Part shown: positions 1 through 11,424 of the stretch, piece after piece | Layout: each line of letters opens with the position of its first letter | Numbering within the stretch: position 1 is the first letter of the stretch | NCBI RefSeq assembly: GCF_047511655.1 | Contig: NC_133389.1 | Coordinates: 149,373,973 to 149,437,972, forward strand | Direction: 5' to 3' | From: Castor canadensis | Lineage: Eukaryota; Chordata; Mammalia; Rodentia; Castoridae | Length of the DNA stretch: 64,000 bases | Notes under the pieces: model-generated | Database searches by the model: none | Told to the model about the DNA's origin: nothing | The model's input: the letters and a program-made list of their open reading frames with translations, nothing else | Program-made: the position numbers and the translations under genes

Positions 1-331
1 TCGTTATTATGAGACCTAATCCAATTTGACCAGGATTCACACACCAAAGGTTGACAAGAAGAGACCTAAAGAGAATGCCATATAAAGATGGAAGTTTGGA
101 GGGATTCACATACAAGCCAAAGAATACCAAAGACTGCCAGCAAAACAAAGACACTAGGAACAAGAAAAGAAGGATTCCCCTATTGGTTTCAAAGGGAGCA
201 TGGCTCTACCAACACCTTGATTTCTAGTTTCCAGAACTATGAGACAATAACTATTTTTTTTCTTTGTTTCTTTGTTTTTTTAGGTCATCCAGCTTGCAGT
301 ATTTTATTACCACTGCCCTAGGAAGCAAGTA
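1..331 (+). mobile_element. Ancient LTR-like element, 3' part
   Basis: The text resembles the 3' half of an old mammalian LTR (MaLR-like): 'acaagccaa', 'gcatggctctaccaacacctt', 'ccagaactatgaga' and a terminal 'gccctaggaa' in the expected order. The left side is cut by the window. No internal gene is present. Confidence 0.4.
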
Positions 332-854
332 TGTCTGGTCGTGGGAAACCTTCCAGGTGGCTATCATGGCTGTAGCCCCTGCTCCATTACTGGTGATGTC
401 ATTCTCTCCTTAAACATGTGAAGCAGCATGAAAGAATTCCAGCTAATAACCAACCCTGGCTTCAGCTACGACTGGACTTGGTGTACAACATTGTAATGGA
501 GTCTTTGGGTGTGCTGTGCCCATGAGGAGAGCAGACTCCCAGTAAATTATCTCACACCTTACCAAATAAAGTTTCAAAACTAAGGCAAGGAAAGTAGGTA
601 ACAATCACCTGTCATATGTTTCTTTAAGTTCCAGGTTATGTGTTGCCATTAGATAGGTCTTTGGACTTTCTAGATTGATTATGAAATAATATCATTTTCT
701 AAGATGACAGTAGTTCTGGGTTAAAAAAATGGCACATGCAAAATGCAGTCTATGTGTTCAAAGACACAAATCCACACCCCACCTTATGTCAAGTTAATTA
801 ATATGTTCCTTTACCCCTTGAATTACTCTGTCCTGGAAAGAGTTCTTGAATCTG

Positions 855-1258
855 ATTAATAGTAATAATGATAATAGCAATTATAATAGCTAATATATAA
901 CATATGACAATAACTGTATCAAATCTTTCATATACTTCATTTAAGCTATCTAATTGTCTTTTCAAATAGGTACTATTATTTTTGCAGATGAAGAAACAAA
1001 ATCTGAAGATATAAATAACTTGCCTGAAAAATGAAGATGACAATGAAAGCTGGTGAAATTGTTCTAAGAGGAAGAACAATGGAAGGGTGAATCTAAGATA
1101 TACTGTAAGCACATATGTAAATGCCACAATGTATCCCCTGTACAACTACTATATGTTAATAAAAAATAAATGTATTTAAAAAAGAAATGAAGATGAGTAA
1201 ATTGGAGGGTCAGACCTTGAGTCCCAGTTTCTGATTTCAAAGCCTCCTACTTTCAAGC
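855..1258 (-). mobile_element. MIR SINE interrupted by a short LINE-1
   Basis: This is the reverse-orientation MIR pattern: a 'taatagctaata'-like block, 'aaataggtactattattttt', 'gcagatgaagaaac' and 'acttgcc'. It resumes after 1196 with 'gtaaattgg' and 'cccagtttctgatttcaaagcc'. The interruption is the LINE-1 at 1041-1184. Confidence 0.55.
1041..1184 (+). mobile_element. 144-bp 5'-truncated LINE-1 3' end with perfect target-site duplication
   Basis: It is flanked by identical 12-mers, aaatgaagatga, at 1029-1040 and 1185-1196. The body matches the 3' end of the LINE-1 at 41107-42350 (for example 'gtaaatgccacaatgta' against 'gtaaatgccacagtgta') and ends in an A-rich tail. Only the very end of the 3'UTR was inserted. 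Confidence 0.75.
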
Positions 1259-1864
1259 ATTGTCAAACGTCAACTCCCCACCTGCACACACATTTCCACC
1301 TCAGGTATCATTTAGATAAGGCTAAATATGGTGGCAAATATACTTGGATGTTTCTGGGTTCCACTTACAGCTCCAATTCTCACCCAGTCAATCCTGAATT
1401 CTGTGGTATGACTGGTCAACCCATATATACAGAAATATCAGTGATAATGGTGACAATTATTTGATGGTGTTCATATTCTTTGCACTGATCTAAAAAGTAC
1501 TTCATTTTTAAACTTTTAGAGAGCTAGTCAGGGGTTATTTTCAACATTTAATAATTTAAATATACTTAAAAGCATGCAGAGAGTTGAATTTGACTTCAGG
1601 CCAACTATTGATATTAATCAAACTACCATTTTCCTGTGTGACCAGGGGCCTAAAATGAAATTTATAACAAATGCACAAGAAACATCTTACATTTCCAGGT
1701 CTCTGCTGATTCAAAATGTCAGTCCAAATTTGGGTCTATTAAACTCTGTCACACAGCAATATCACATCAATCACCAGTACAACTTTATGAGAGATTCTTT
1801 AAATAGAAAGAAACTTGACAAAACAATAGGAACTCCTGCCACTGGATGAGTGCCTATTCGATTC

Positions 1865-2010
1865 CTTTGCCAGGCACGGAGCACTCTGAATGCCCAGTGA
1901 TCATGAACTCCTCCCTTTATGGAGATGGATGGCAAGACTGACATTCAGAGATGTCAGGACTTGTTGATGACCTCTCAGCCCTAAATGGCTGCACTGGGAT
2001 TCCAACAAGG
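1865..2010 (-). mobile_element. Probable MIR remnant
   Basis: Weak reverse MIR similarity: 'ggatggcaagactgacattcagagat' region, then 'ctaaatggctgcactgggattccaac'. Old and diverged. Confidence 0.35.
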
Positions 2011-2360
2011 ACAAAGAATCAGGCTCACTACCCTGATTCTTTATCCACAATGGGGACAGATATAAGAGTGACTGGCACCATGTGGAGCCCTACTGAGCTC
2101 AGCATTGACATCACTTTCTCTGTCTGAAGATAATTTTGTCTGGAGGCAAAATGAAGGGAAAGTTATCATTAATTATACCTTTAATGCTGATTAAATAATC
2201 CTCCCTACTAGGATTCTGTAAGCTTTAAATGCAGGTTTTCCAGAATGGTAAAAAAATGACTCAACTCTTCTCCTTCCTCAACTCCATGCACAAAATCGAA
2301 AGAACACTTTGAAAGACAATGGGGCTCATCTCTGAGTGTTATCAGAAATAACACTTCTGT

Positions 2361-2556
2361 TGCATGTGGAGACACACCTGTAATCCCAGCTACCTGGGGA
2401 AAAGGACCGAGGCAGGAGCATCACCAGTTCGAGGCCAGCCTGGGCAACTTAATAAGACTGTCTCAAAATAAAATAAAAAAGGGCCGGGGGTGTAGATTGA
2501 CGGTACAGTGCTTGCCTCCCAAGAGGCCCTATATTCAATTCCTTGTGGTGAAAAAA
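2361..2556 (+). mobile_element. B1-ID dimeric SINE
   Basis: A B1-type left part ('cctgtaatcccagctacc', 'ttcgaggccagcctgggcaa') with an A-rich linker, then an ID-type right part ('gtacagtgcttgcctccc', 'ttcaattcc') and an A-tail. Confidence 0.8.
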
Positions 2557-2561
2557 TAGTA

Positions 2562-3200
2562 ATTTTTTTTTTAGTCAAAAGACATTTATTTCCATATAGT
2601 CCTTGGTGCTGTCATTACATGAGTGCTCTCACCTTGTATGCCTCTGGAGCTTGGTTTTTGAATGGGCAATGTAATTAAAGCAATACATTCCTGTCATGGA
2701 TGTCAAGTACAATGCAAATTTGAGATTTAGCATCCCACCATGTCTGTCACTAATAACATACCCTCCTGTATTCCACAGCCAGTACCAGGAAAGTTACCAT
2801 TGTTCAGCTGTTTCTCTTCTTGACTTCCATCCTCACCTCAGCTAGAAGAGCTCAGCAGTTGTTTTGTTTTGCTTTTTTCTTCTTTTCTGGATATTCACCT
2901 GGAACTCATTAGCCGCTAACACAGAGCCATCCACAGGCTTCCACCTGCCTCTCTACCTTGTTTACCTGGTGACAAATCAAGCCTGCAATGCATACATGAG
3001 GTGTTCCAATACCGCCATTCTTGGCATGCCACCCATTGTGACAGAGATAAGATGCAATTCTCCATCTCCACAACACCTCGATTCCTTCCATTTCATACAA
3101 TTTATGTTCTTGCCAGAAAGAAAACCCAATTGGCTAATTTCTACTTTATAGTTACTAAGTATATTATAGTTTGTCTGTTTTTAAACGATAGTGTCAAATC
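2562..3200 (-). pseudogene. Possible retrocopy 3' end, source unknown
   Basis: On the minus strand an AATAAA (2584-2589) is followed after about a dozen bases by A10, as at the end of a processed transcript. Sequence upstream to about 3200 has a different texture from its surroundings but no open frame I recognise. It may equally be chance next to the SINE tail. Confidence 0.2.
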
Positions 3201-3357
3201 TCCTCTGAGCTTTCTTTAACTCTCCCACACTACTCCCTGATGGAAAGGTAAGAAAAGATAGATTATATCCACTCACTTGTTCTTATCTGACACAGAAAAA
3301 TCATTTGGGGATTAGTACATGGCTACCTAGTGTGAACTTACTAGCTAGTTATGTGGT

Positions 3358-3735
3358 CCACTGGTTCTCCAACTTGATTATCTATTGGGATTATTTGAGG
3401 AGCTTTAAAAATTCTGAAATTCACCCTGGAAATTCTTCTATCATTGGTCTGGGGTGTGACTTCAGCACTGAGGTTTTTTTGTGTTTTTTTTTTTTGAAGC
3501 ACTGGGGTACGTTGAACTCATGGCCTATACTTCAGTCACTCCACCAGCCTGTTTCGTGATGGGATTTTTTTCGAGATAGGGTCTTGCGAACTATTTGCCC
3601 AGGCTGGCTTTGAACCGCAATGCTCCTGATCTCTGTTTCTTGAGTAGCTAGGATTATATGTGTGAGCCATTGGCTCCCAGCTGAGCACTGGGATTTTTAA
3701 GAGGTTCCCATTGGGATTCTAAAATGTAGTGATGT
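3358..3735 (+). mobile_element. MER5A-like hAT DNA transposon, split by a SINE
   Basis: The left half has 'tggttctccaacttga', 'ttgaggagctttaaaaattctg' spacing and 'attggtctggggtgtgac'. The right half has 'gggatttttaagaggttccc' and ends 'taagagctactg', an imperfect inverted match to the left end. This is the non-autonomous MER5A layout. Confidence 0.7.
3473..3684 (-). mobile_element. B1-ID dimeric SINE inside MER5A
   Basis: Reverse orientation: T-run, ID part ('gttgaactcatggcc'), then B1 part ('gagatagggtcttgcgaac', 'tgcccaggctggctttgaac'). 'agcactg' flanks both sides, probably the target-site duplication. Confidence 0.8.
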
Positions 3736-4684
3736 TTAAGAGCTACTGATTTTAAGCTTTGGGAAAGATGTATTTGAGTAGATTTAGCAAGACAGAGGAG
3801 AAAACTAAAACCATAGGGATGAGGATGCTTTGGCTTCTCTTTGGTAGCACAGACTTGCCAGTGGAAATTCCTAATGTGCTTCTGTTCACAGTGTTATGAA
3901 GTTCCAAGATTCATATTCCCTCTATAATTCCCTATGATCTTCCTTTCTTTTAGGATTTTATTCTAAAAGAATAAAATCTTGGGTTTCTTTTATTTTTATT
4001 TAGAGGTATTTTAAATATTATTTAAATCTATTCTGATCTTCCTTTTGCTCTGGCTTTTAATAAAGGAGATCAACTTTCAAAGTGAAAACAAACACTTTTT
4101 GATGCTTCTTAGTAAAAATTCTTCTAAATACCAATCCCAGCAATGAAAACAAGAGTAGGACCTGAATGAAAGGGCATCATCTCTCTCTGAGAAGTGACTG
4201 GGTTGCTGAGTGTCCGAATGACGAACCAAGGGACTCCAGGTGAACAACAAATTGTGGTTGGTAACAGCTCACATTAGTGTGGTTGAATATTTGTCCTGAA
4301 TATTTTGCCTTAATTTGGAATTTCCTTTTTTTTTTTTTAGTGGAAATCCTTAGCACTAATGTCATGCAGTATTTTTGTATAGTTTGTTTTCTTTTCCTTT
4401 TGGCTATTCAATATCAGAACAACATGAAATATACCTTCTTCACATGGAGAATGAATTCAGCAGCAACTCAAGCACATGATTCTTCTCTGCATGGAAGGAA
4501 GTGCTGGACATCTGCTCACCCCGTCTACAGAAACACACAGCACACTTACATGAAGTGACTGCAGGCAGGGCTCTGTGGCACCCTGCACATAAAACAATTT
4601 GGCTTTATTAGAGGTAAGGAAACTATTAAACCTTTTTTAAAAATCTGTTTATTATTTGTCTGACTGTCCCCTGAGAATCAAGGC

Positions 4685-4775
4685 TCTGTAAAAGCAGTGT
4701 GTGCTGTGCAAGCTGTCTCCCATGATGCCTGCTCCATAACAGAGTCTCAATAAGTATTTGTGAAGACTAAAGGAT
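4685..4775 (+). mobile_element. L2/MIR-type 3' end remnant
   Basis: 'atgatgcctgctccataacagagtctcaataagtatttgt' spacing is the typical 3' terminus of L2/MIR elements. Confidence 0.4.
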
Positions 4776-5125
4776 TCCAATTTTAAATACATCACCATGA
4801 GGGATGGTATACTTTATCCCCTTTTTCACTCATACCGCAAGGAAATGGGATCAAAATGAGGCTTGTTCTAAACTTCGTTAACAAGATGTTGCACACGGAA
4901 GCAGATATACACATTTGCTTCTGGGAATACCTTCTCGAAGTACCCTCCCAATTCCAGCAAGCTCTTACATAACATCGTGTAGTGGCCTCTTAGAGAAGGC
5001 AGGCTTACCACAAAGTGCCCAGTTCCTTCCACCGGCTTTCATCGAGCTACTTTACTATTTTGAGCTCCAGGCCTCAGATTTCTCACCTATGAAGTAGACA
5101 CATTTCTTTAAAAAATTAATAAACT

Positions 5126-5299
5126 TTCTCCTGTAATCCTAGCTACTCAGGAGGTTGAGATCAGGAGGATCGCGGTTCGAAACCAGCCTGTGCAAATAGT
5201 TCCGCGAGACCCGATCTCCAAAAATCCTCCACAAAAACAGGGCTAGTGGAGTGGCTCAAGGTGAGTTCAAGCTCCAGTACCACAAAAAAAAAAAAAAAA
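5126..5299 (+). mobile_element. B1-ID dimeric SINE
   Basis: Full dimer: 'ctgtaatcctagctactcag', 'atcgcggttcgaaaccagcc', 'caaatagttccgcgagaccc', then the short ID-derived part 'gtggagtggctcaagg' and A17. The target-site duplication aaattaataaa is at 5113-5123 and 5297-5307. Confidence 0.85.
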
Positions 5300-5332
5300 T
5301 TAATAAATTTTGTTTCTTAGAATAGTTTTAGA

Positions 5333-5460
5333 CTTATGCCAGACGTGGTGGGCACACACACCTGTAATTTCAACAGTTGTGAGGCTGTGGTGGGCTCATT
5401 GTGAGTTTGAGGCCAGCCTGGGCTACATAACAAGACTTTTAAAAACAAACAAAATCCAAA
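5333..5460 (+). mobile_element. B1-type SINE
   Basis: 'cagacgtggtgggcacacac', 'cctgtaatttcaacag', 'tgaggccagcctgggctaca' and an A-rich tail; a monomeric B1. Confidence 0.8.
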
Positions 5461-5470
5461 ACAAAACAAG

Positions 5471-7010
5471 AGAAAAGGTTTAGATTTATAGGGAAAAAAA
5501 TGAACAGAAAGTGCCGTGTTCCAATATTACCAGGCCTCTGTACCCAGATTCCCCTATGATTAAAATCTTACATGGAGGCACATTTGTTACAATTAATGGA
5601 GCAATATGATACATGTTATGAATTGATGTTGGGAGTTTACGTTAACGTTCAATCTTGTGTTACACAGTTCTTGTTTTTAAAATTCATGATGCTGTGTTTC
5701 CATCACTACAGGATTTGTGTCACACACTGAGCTCAAAATCTCCTGTCTTCACCTATTCTTCCCAGACTTTCTTCCTTTGAACCCCAGGCAATCATTGATC
5801 TTTTTATTCTCTTGATAGTTTTACCTTTTTCACAAAGTCATCAGTTGGAATTGTACAGGATGTAGTCTTTGAGACTGATTTCTTTCATTTTAGCAATGTG
5901 CATTTAAATTTCCTCCATGCCTTTTTGTGCTTTGAGAGCCATCTCTTTTTGTCACTGAAAAAGGTTCTATTGTACGGACGTACCACATAGTTTATTCACT
6001 AGTGTATTGAAGGGTACCTCAGTTGCTCCCACATTTGAGCAATTATGAATTAGCTGCTGTAATATTGATGTTCAGGTTGGCATGGATATAAGCTTTTTGG
6101 TAAACACCTAGGGGCAGGAGTATGGTAAGACTGTTCACCTTTGTAAGAAACTGCCAATCTATCTTCCAAAGCGATTCTACCATTTTGAGCTCTGACTAGC
6201 AATGAATAGTAGTTCCTATTGCTGCTCATCCTCCCGATGTTCAGTATTGTTAGTGTTTCTGTTTTAGCTATTCTAATAGATGTGTATTGGTTTTTATTGG
6301 CATTTCCTGAATCACATATTACATAGAACTTATTTTCATATGCTATCTGCCATCTGTCTTTGATAAGGTGTCTTTTCACCTCTCTTACCTATTTCTAAAA
6401 GGTCATTTACTTTCCTATTGTTGTGTTTTAAGAGTTATTTTTCATATTTTGGATACAAGTCTTTATTGATATTTGTCTTGCAAATATTTTACTCCAGTTG
6501 TTGACTTATCTTCCTATTTTTAAAGTGTCTTTGTTTATTTTTCATTTGTTTGTTTTGGTGGTCATAGTGGGTATTGAACTCAGGGCCTCCCTCTTCCTAG
6601 GCAAGTGCTCTACCATTTGAGCCATGCCCCCAATGCTTTCAATTTTATTTTAGTTTTATTTCTTAGATAGGGTCTCACACTGTTGTTCAGGCTGGCATTG
6701 GATCTTGATCCTCCTACATCTACCTCCCTAGTAGCTGGAGTCAAAGGCATGTATTATCATGCTTAATCTGTTTTCTAACAGTATCTTTAGGAGAAGAGAA
6801 ACTTTCAATTTTAATGAAGTCCACCTTATAAATATTTTCTTTCATGGATCATGCTTTTGGTGTTGCATGTAAAAGCTCATCACTAAATCCAAGATCATCT
6901 ACATTTCCCCCTGCATTATCTTTTAAAGTCTTCTAGTTCTGTGCTTTATATTTAGGTCTCTGATCCTTATTGAATTAGTTTTAACATTTGTTTTCATGTG
7001 GTGCTGGGGT
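5471..7010 (-). mobile_element. Old LINE-1 ORF2/3' region in antisense, split by a SINE
   Basis: Antisense LINE-1 ORF2 landmarks appear in order: 'gtaccacatagtttattcac', 'ttttagctattctaatag', 'tttggatacaagtctttatt', 'ttaatgaagtccacctta', 'tttcatggatcatgcttttgg'. Heavily decayed with no open frame. The dimeric SINE at 6543-6765 interrupts it. Confidence 0.7.
6543..6765 (-). mobile_element. B1-ID dimeric SINE inside LINE-1
   Basis: Reverse orientation: 'gtattgaactcagggcctcc', 'caagtgctctaccatttgag', then 'agatagggtctcacactg' and 'ctccctagtagctggagtc'. Confidence 0.8.
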
Positions 7011-7019
7011 TTGAACTCA

Positions 7020-8270
7020 CTGGTTTTTGTTGTTGTTTATTTGTTGAAGTCATGTATACTTTACTGATGAGCCCAACAAAATCACTCTTAATTTCTGTTG
7101 TAATAATTTTCACTTCTAGCATTTTTTTGCTTTTTTTCTGCTTTTGCATGCTGTGTGTCTTTTCACTGGAATTGTTCATGTATTAATTATAGGTATTTTT
7201 AAACTTCCTATCTGATAATTCCAAAATCTGTGTCATACCAGAGTCTGATTATGATGTTTGTTTTGTCTCTTCAGACTGTTTGTTCTTGCCTTTTGGCATG
7301 CCTTGTAACTTCTGTTGAAAGCAGACAAGATGTGTCTGATAACAGGAATCACAAACAGGCTTTTAGAGTGAGGTTTTACTGATTAGTAGCTGGGCTGAGT
7401 TTAATGTTTTCTATTGCTTTAGATGCCAGAGGCCTTCCTTTCCTCTAGTTTCTTTGTTAGTTTTTCCCCCTCTCCTCTGTTGTCCCTTGGGTTCCCTTAA
7501 GAATTCTTTGAATATGGGCTGTGTGTTAGAGCTCTCTCAGTTACAAACCACTGCTACTATATCAGCCCTATTAATATGGTGGTGAGCTTCTGAAGAAGGA
7601 AAATAGTTTATATTTCTATGGTTAAATTTCAGATTTGTTTAGCAGCCCTGAGTCCCTGAGCTGTGACATATCAAAGCATTTATAAGCTTTATTTTTTTTT
7701 CTGCAATTATGTGAGACTGGAAGGCTGGAATGGGCTGGAGTCATCTTACTGACTCTAAGTCAGATAAGGCTTTAGTAACTTCACTTGAGGGGCAGGCCCT
7801 TGTTGTAGAGAATGCTCTGAGAATATTTTAAAAATTGAACTATAAGGGGATCCTTCTCCTGTCTTTACCAGGAGAACCTAAAGGAGCTCTTAGGGGGAAA
7901 AATCACAAAAGGGTGCTACCCTTGTCCTTCCTTCCATGGGAGACCCAAACACTGGATATTCAGGACATTTTAACTCTCAAACTAGTCCATCCTGAGTCTC
8001 TAGCTATTAGACAATCACTACTAACAGGTTCCTCCTCATTAGTGGTTCCAGTGGCTTCTGCTCCCTAAGCCCACCTGGGCTGTGAGTCTCTGTATTCTCC
8101 TCTCTTTCCATTTCTTGGGGGTGACAGTTAGTCCTGTAACCTCATAGATCTAATAAAATTCACAGATTTATAGCTGGTATAGCATTTTTCTTATTGTAGG
8201 GATTGGGCTGATGATTTTTAACTTCTACATCTCAGAGCAGAACACAACATTTCTTAATTCATAAGATTGG
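7020..8270 (-). mobile_element. Probable ancient LINE 3' region (antisense)
   Basis: Blocks such as 'ccttttggcatgccttgtaac', 'gttgaaagcagacaagatgt', 'ggctgtgagtctctgtattc' and 'tagctggtatagcatttttc' resemble a mammal-wide LINE-1 3' region that I recall. Diverged, class uncertain. No gene is seen. Confidence 0.4.
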
Positions 8271-8319
8271 TGAGAAAACTAGATGTTACAATGTGTGGAA
8301 AATGCCTCACATGGCACCC

Positions 8320-8535
8320 ATCAAACAGCAAGTCATGATAAAGGTAATAGCCAGTCACTTTCACAAGTATTTACATGTATTCTCAACCATTTCTCACAAA
8401 AACCTCCATAATGTAGGCAAAAAATATTACTCCCATTTTACACATGTGGAAACGGAGATGCAGAGAGATATTTTCTGCCTAATAGAGGATTGTAACCCAA
8501 GTCAGGCTTCACAGCACAGATTGGCATAATCCATC
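8320..8535 (-). mobile_element. MIR SINE
   Basis: Reverse MIR: 'tcacaaaaacctccataatg', 'ctcccattttacacatgtgg', 'aaacggagatgcagagag', 'gtaacccaagtcaggc'. Confidence 0.65.
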
Positions 8536-8606
8536 TCCCAATACTATGCTGTTTAGAAGTCAAGGACTAACAAAAAATGAATGTGGACAGAAAGTAAGCG
8601 TGTGCA

Positions 8607-8636
8607 TGCACACACACACACTCACACACTCACTTG
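8607..8636. repeat. (CA)n-type microsatellite
   Basis: Short imperfect run of cacacacac followed by ctcacacactcact. Confidence 0.8.
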
Positions 8637-9925
8637 CTCACTTAGCCTAAGGGTGGTTTTTCAGAGACCATGCCTTACCTACCAAGGATGACAGTCCTCT
8701 GACTGTCTGTCTCTGAAGAGATTCAATGAGTCTGTTCAGCCATAGCTTTTCTGGGAATAGAGATGACAGAATGTAAATGAAGACAAACAAGGTGATTAAT
8801 TTGATGTTTCAGGATCCCTGGCTGTTTAAGATTGAGCTCCCCTCCACGAGGAAGAAGGCACCCATGTCCTGGAGAAACACCGGGAGGCCGAGACCTTGCT
8901 GAGATGGTATAAGACTTCTGAGACAACTACTGTGGCTGGAGCCTAATTGCTTCAGCAAAAACATCCTCCTTCTCTCCTTGGCACCTGATTTCCGTGAATT
9001 GTTCTTCCATGGGAGCCATAGGGAAGTGAACAGTGTTGAGAAACAACATTTGTGGTCATTCCAAACCTTCCTTGTCACTTCTCCCTAGTGCCTTCTGTTT
9101 TCAGCAAGAGCCTTGGGCAAAGAAGAAAGTGAAGGGAGCAAGAAAGGGAGGAAGAAGGAGGAAAGGCTTGATTTTTTTTTTTATTAGTATCTCACCCATT
9201 GAACTAAATAGCCCTTTATGAGGAATCAATTTACATCAGGAAATCAGTATTCTAGCACTGCTGTTCATTAGAATTCATTAGCAGTTAAAATCAATTTCTC
9301 ATTCTTTGCACTTTACTGCCCTAAAATCATCTGTCTAGCATAGCCTTCTAACAATTCTGATTTTGTTTAATACTTAATATCTCACTTTTACACTAACAAA
9401 AAAGGATCAATACCCAGCCAGAAGTGTAGTACAGGTTTAACAATTGGCTCTTCCAAAAATAAGGCAGGGAGTGTGAGGGGGTGCTGATTTATAGCATTTG
9501 CCAATTTCTATGGCATAAACATTACCACGAAAACCAATTATAAGCTACCAATATGACATCACCAAATATGACTTGGAAATTTATTGTAAATGTATGCCAT
9601 TTGATTTTTAATAATCTCTGCATTTCACAGCTAGCTCTCAACATTCCTAAAACATTAAAAATCTTTGGGCTTATTTGAGTGGAGTCTACTGGCATGGAGG
9701 AAGAATGGCACATAAGAAAAGCCTGGAGTTTAGCTAAGAGATTTTAGGTGATCTGCTTGTGTTTTCCAGCCTCAGTGGCTAGAGTAGCTCATCCCTTCCC
9801 TTCCATCCTGTTCAAGTCTATGATGGTCACCTTCAAGAATTCTGTTTTGTTGCCCTTTGCACTTAATACTTGAAGATTTGTTTTTACTTAAATGCAAATG
9901 GAATGGACTAAAAATAGTTTTCAAT

Positions 9926-10112
9926 AACAATGATAGCTAACACTTATTGAGCATGTATCATTCTCCAGGAATATGTTAACTTATTAAATCCTCACAACTC
10001 AATATGACTGATGCTCTCATTCTAACCATTTCAACTATTACTAAATAGATTGCACAGAGAGTTAAGTAAATTGCCAAAGGTCTTACACCCTGGCCTCCAT
10101 GTATTTAATCAT
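9926..10112 (-). mobile_element. MIR SINE
   Basis: 'aatgatagctaacacttattgag', 'ttattaaatcctcacaactc', 'gcacagagagttaagtaaattgcc': a clear reverse MIR. Confidence 0.7.
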
Positions 10113-10904
10113 TGCACTCTAAAAAAAAAAACACACATTTCTGTTATTAAAGAGACATTTTTAGGACTATTTGGAGTTATGATTTCTAAAGGAAAACCTG
10201 GTATCTGGGAGCAGACAAGAAAAGAAAATTCTATATTTTCAGGGTAAATATTTTTAATGGCTCAAATTTTAAAAGGTTTATGACCATGATGCATATCCCC
10301 TTCCTTTTTAATCTTTTTAAACTACCTATGGTAGTTCCTGACAAAGGAAAAAATTATTTATGAATTTTTTAAAAATACTGTACTGAGAAAATGGCAGCAT
10401 TCAGTAATATAAGCTTCCAGAAACAAATTACATATTCCCTTGCCCCCCAATAAAATCTTATAAGAAACCACCAATTACTGTGAGAATTATCTTCATTTTA
10501 ACCATCTGGTTCTTCCGAATAGAAAGCATGTATACAATTGAGCCAGAGACATAAGACAGAGAACTGTTGTTATCTTGCTATATTGCAACATGTGAAAATA
10601 ATTGCTTTTGGTGTGGTTAATACTCATATCACACACAATACAACTTTAGGGCAAAATTCTTGTCTGTGTTCCATATAAATAATTTGACTTCAACATTCAA
10701 CTCTCCTTATATGTACAAAACTGACTAGACATTCTAAGACTGACTTAATTTTGCATAAAATTTTCCAAACCAACTCCATGATGAAAACGCATGCACAGAA
10801 TAGGGAGTTAGAGTGTCAATTTCCATAGCATGCACACGTGATTTGAGGTTTTGAGAACAGATAAACTCTGTGCATCTTATGTGCTGGTTCCAACTTGTTT
10901 GTTC

Positions 10905-11290
10905 CTGAAATTTATTTACTTACCCGCCATCGCCTTCTTTCCATTCAGGAGGTAGACCTGCATGTTTTCACCAGTCAGGCACCTTTGCCCTCTGGCTTCA
11001 GGTGGGTTTTGGCCAATGGGAGGAATTGATGAATTAGAAAATGGAGAAGCAATGGAAGGAGGGCTGTGTGGTCCTGCCCGTGTTCTGAGGCCTGTCATGC
11101 AGCCCTCTTCTGCTTCCGCACATGGCCCTTCTAGACATGTAGAATAGCTGCCCACTGCTGCTGCTCTCCTGAGACCTCAGTTCCTTTACTGGTTGCCTTA
11201 ATGCTGACTGCACCTCCATAAACAGGCCCTTTGTCAAACTCACTTTGGTTAAACACTTTGCATGTGCCATCTGTTCCCTGCCAAGACATT
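10905..11290 (+). mobile_element. Ancient LTR-like element
   Basis: Ordered landmarks 'tctggcttcaggtgggtttt', 'ggccaatgggagga', 'aaacaggccctttgtcaaac' and 'gtgccatctgttccctgcc' resemble an old mammalian LTR 3' part. The short frames here have no recognised product. Confidence 0.4.
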
Positions 11291-11385
11291 CACTGAAATA
11301 CTATACTTCAAAAAATTAAACACGTATATTAATATTTTTTAAAATATTATATATTTATTACATGTGACAACTTGTTCTTTATAGT

Positions 11386-11388
11386 TGT

Positions 11389-11422
<34 letters not shown>
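11386..11422. repeat. (TG)n microsatellite
   Basis: Run of alternating gt with one ctg interruption. Confidence 0.95.
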
Positions 11423-11424
<2 letters not shown>

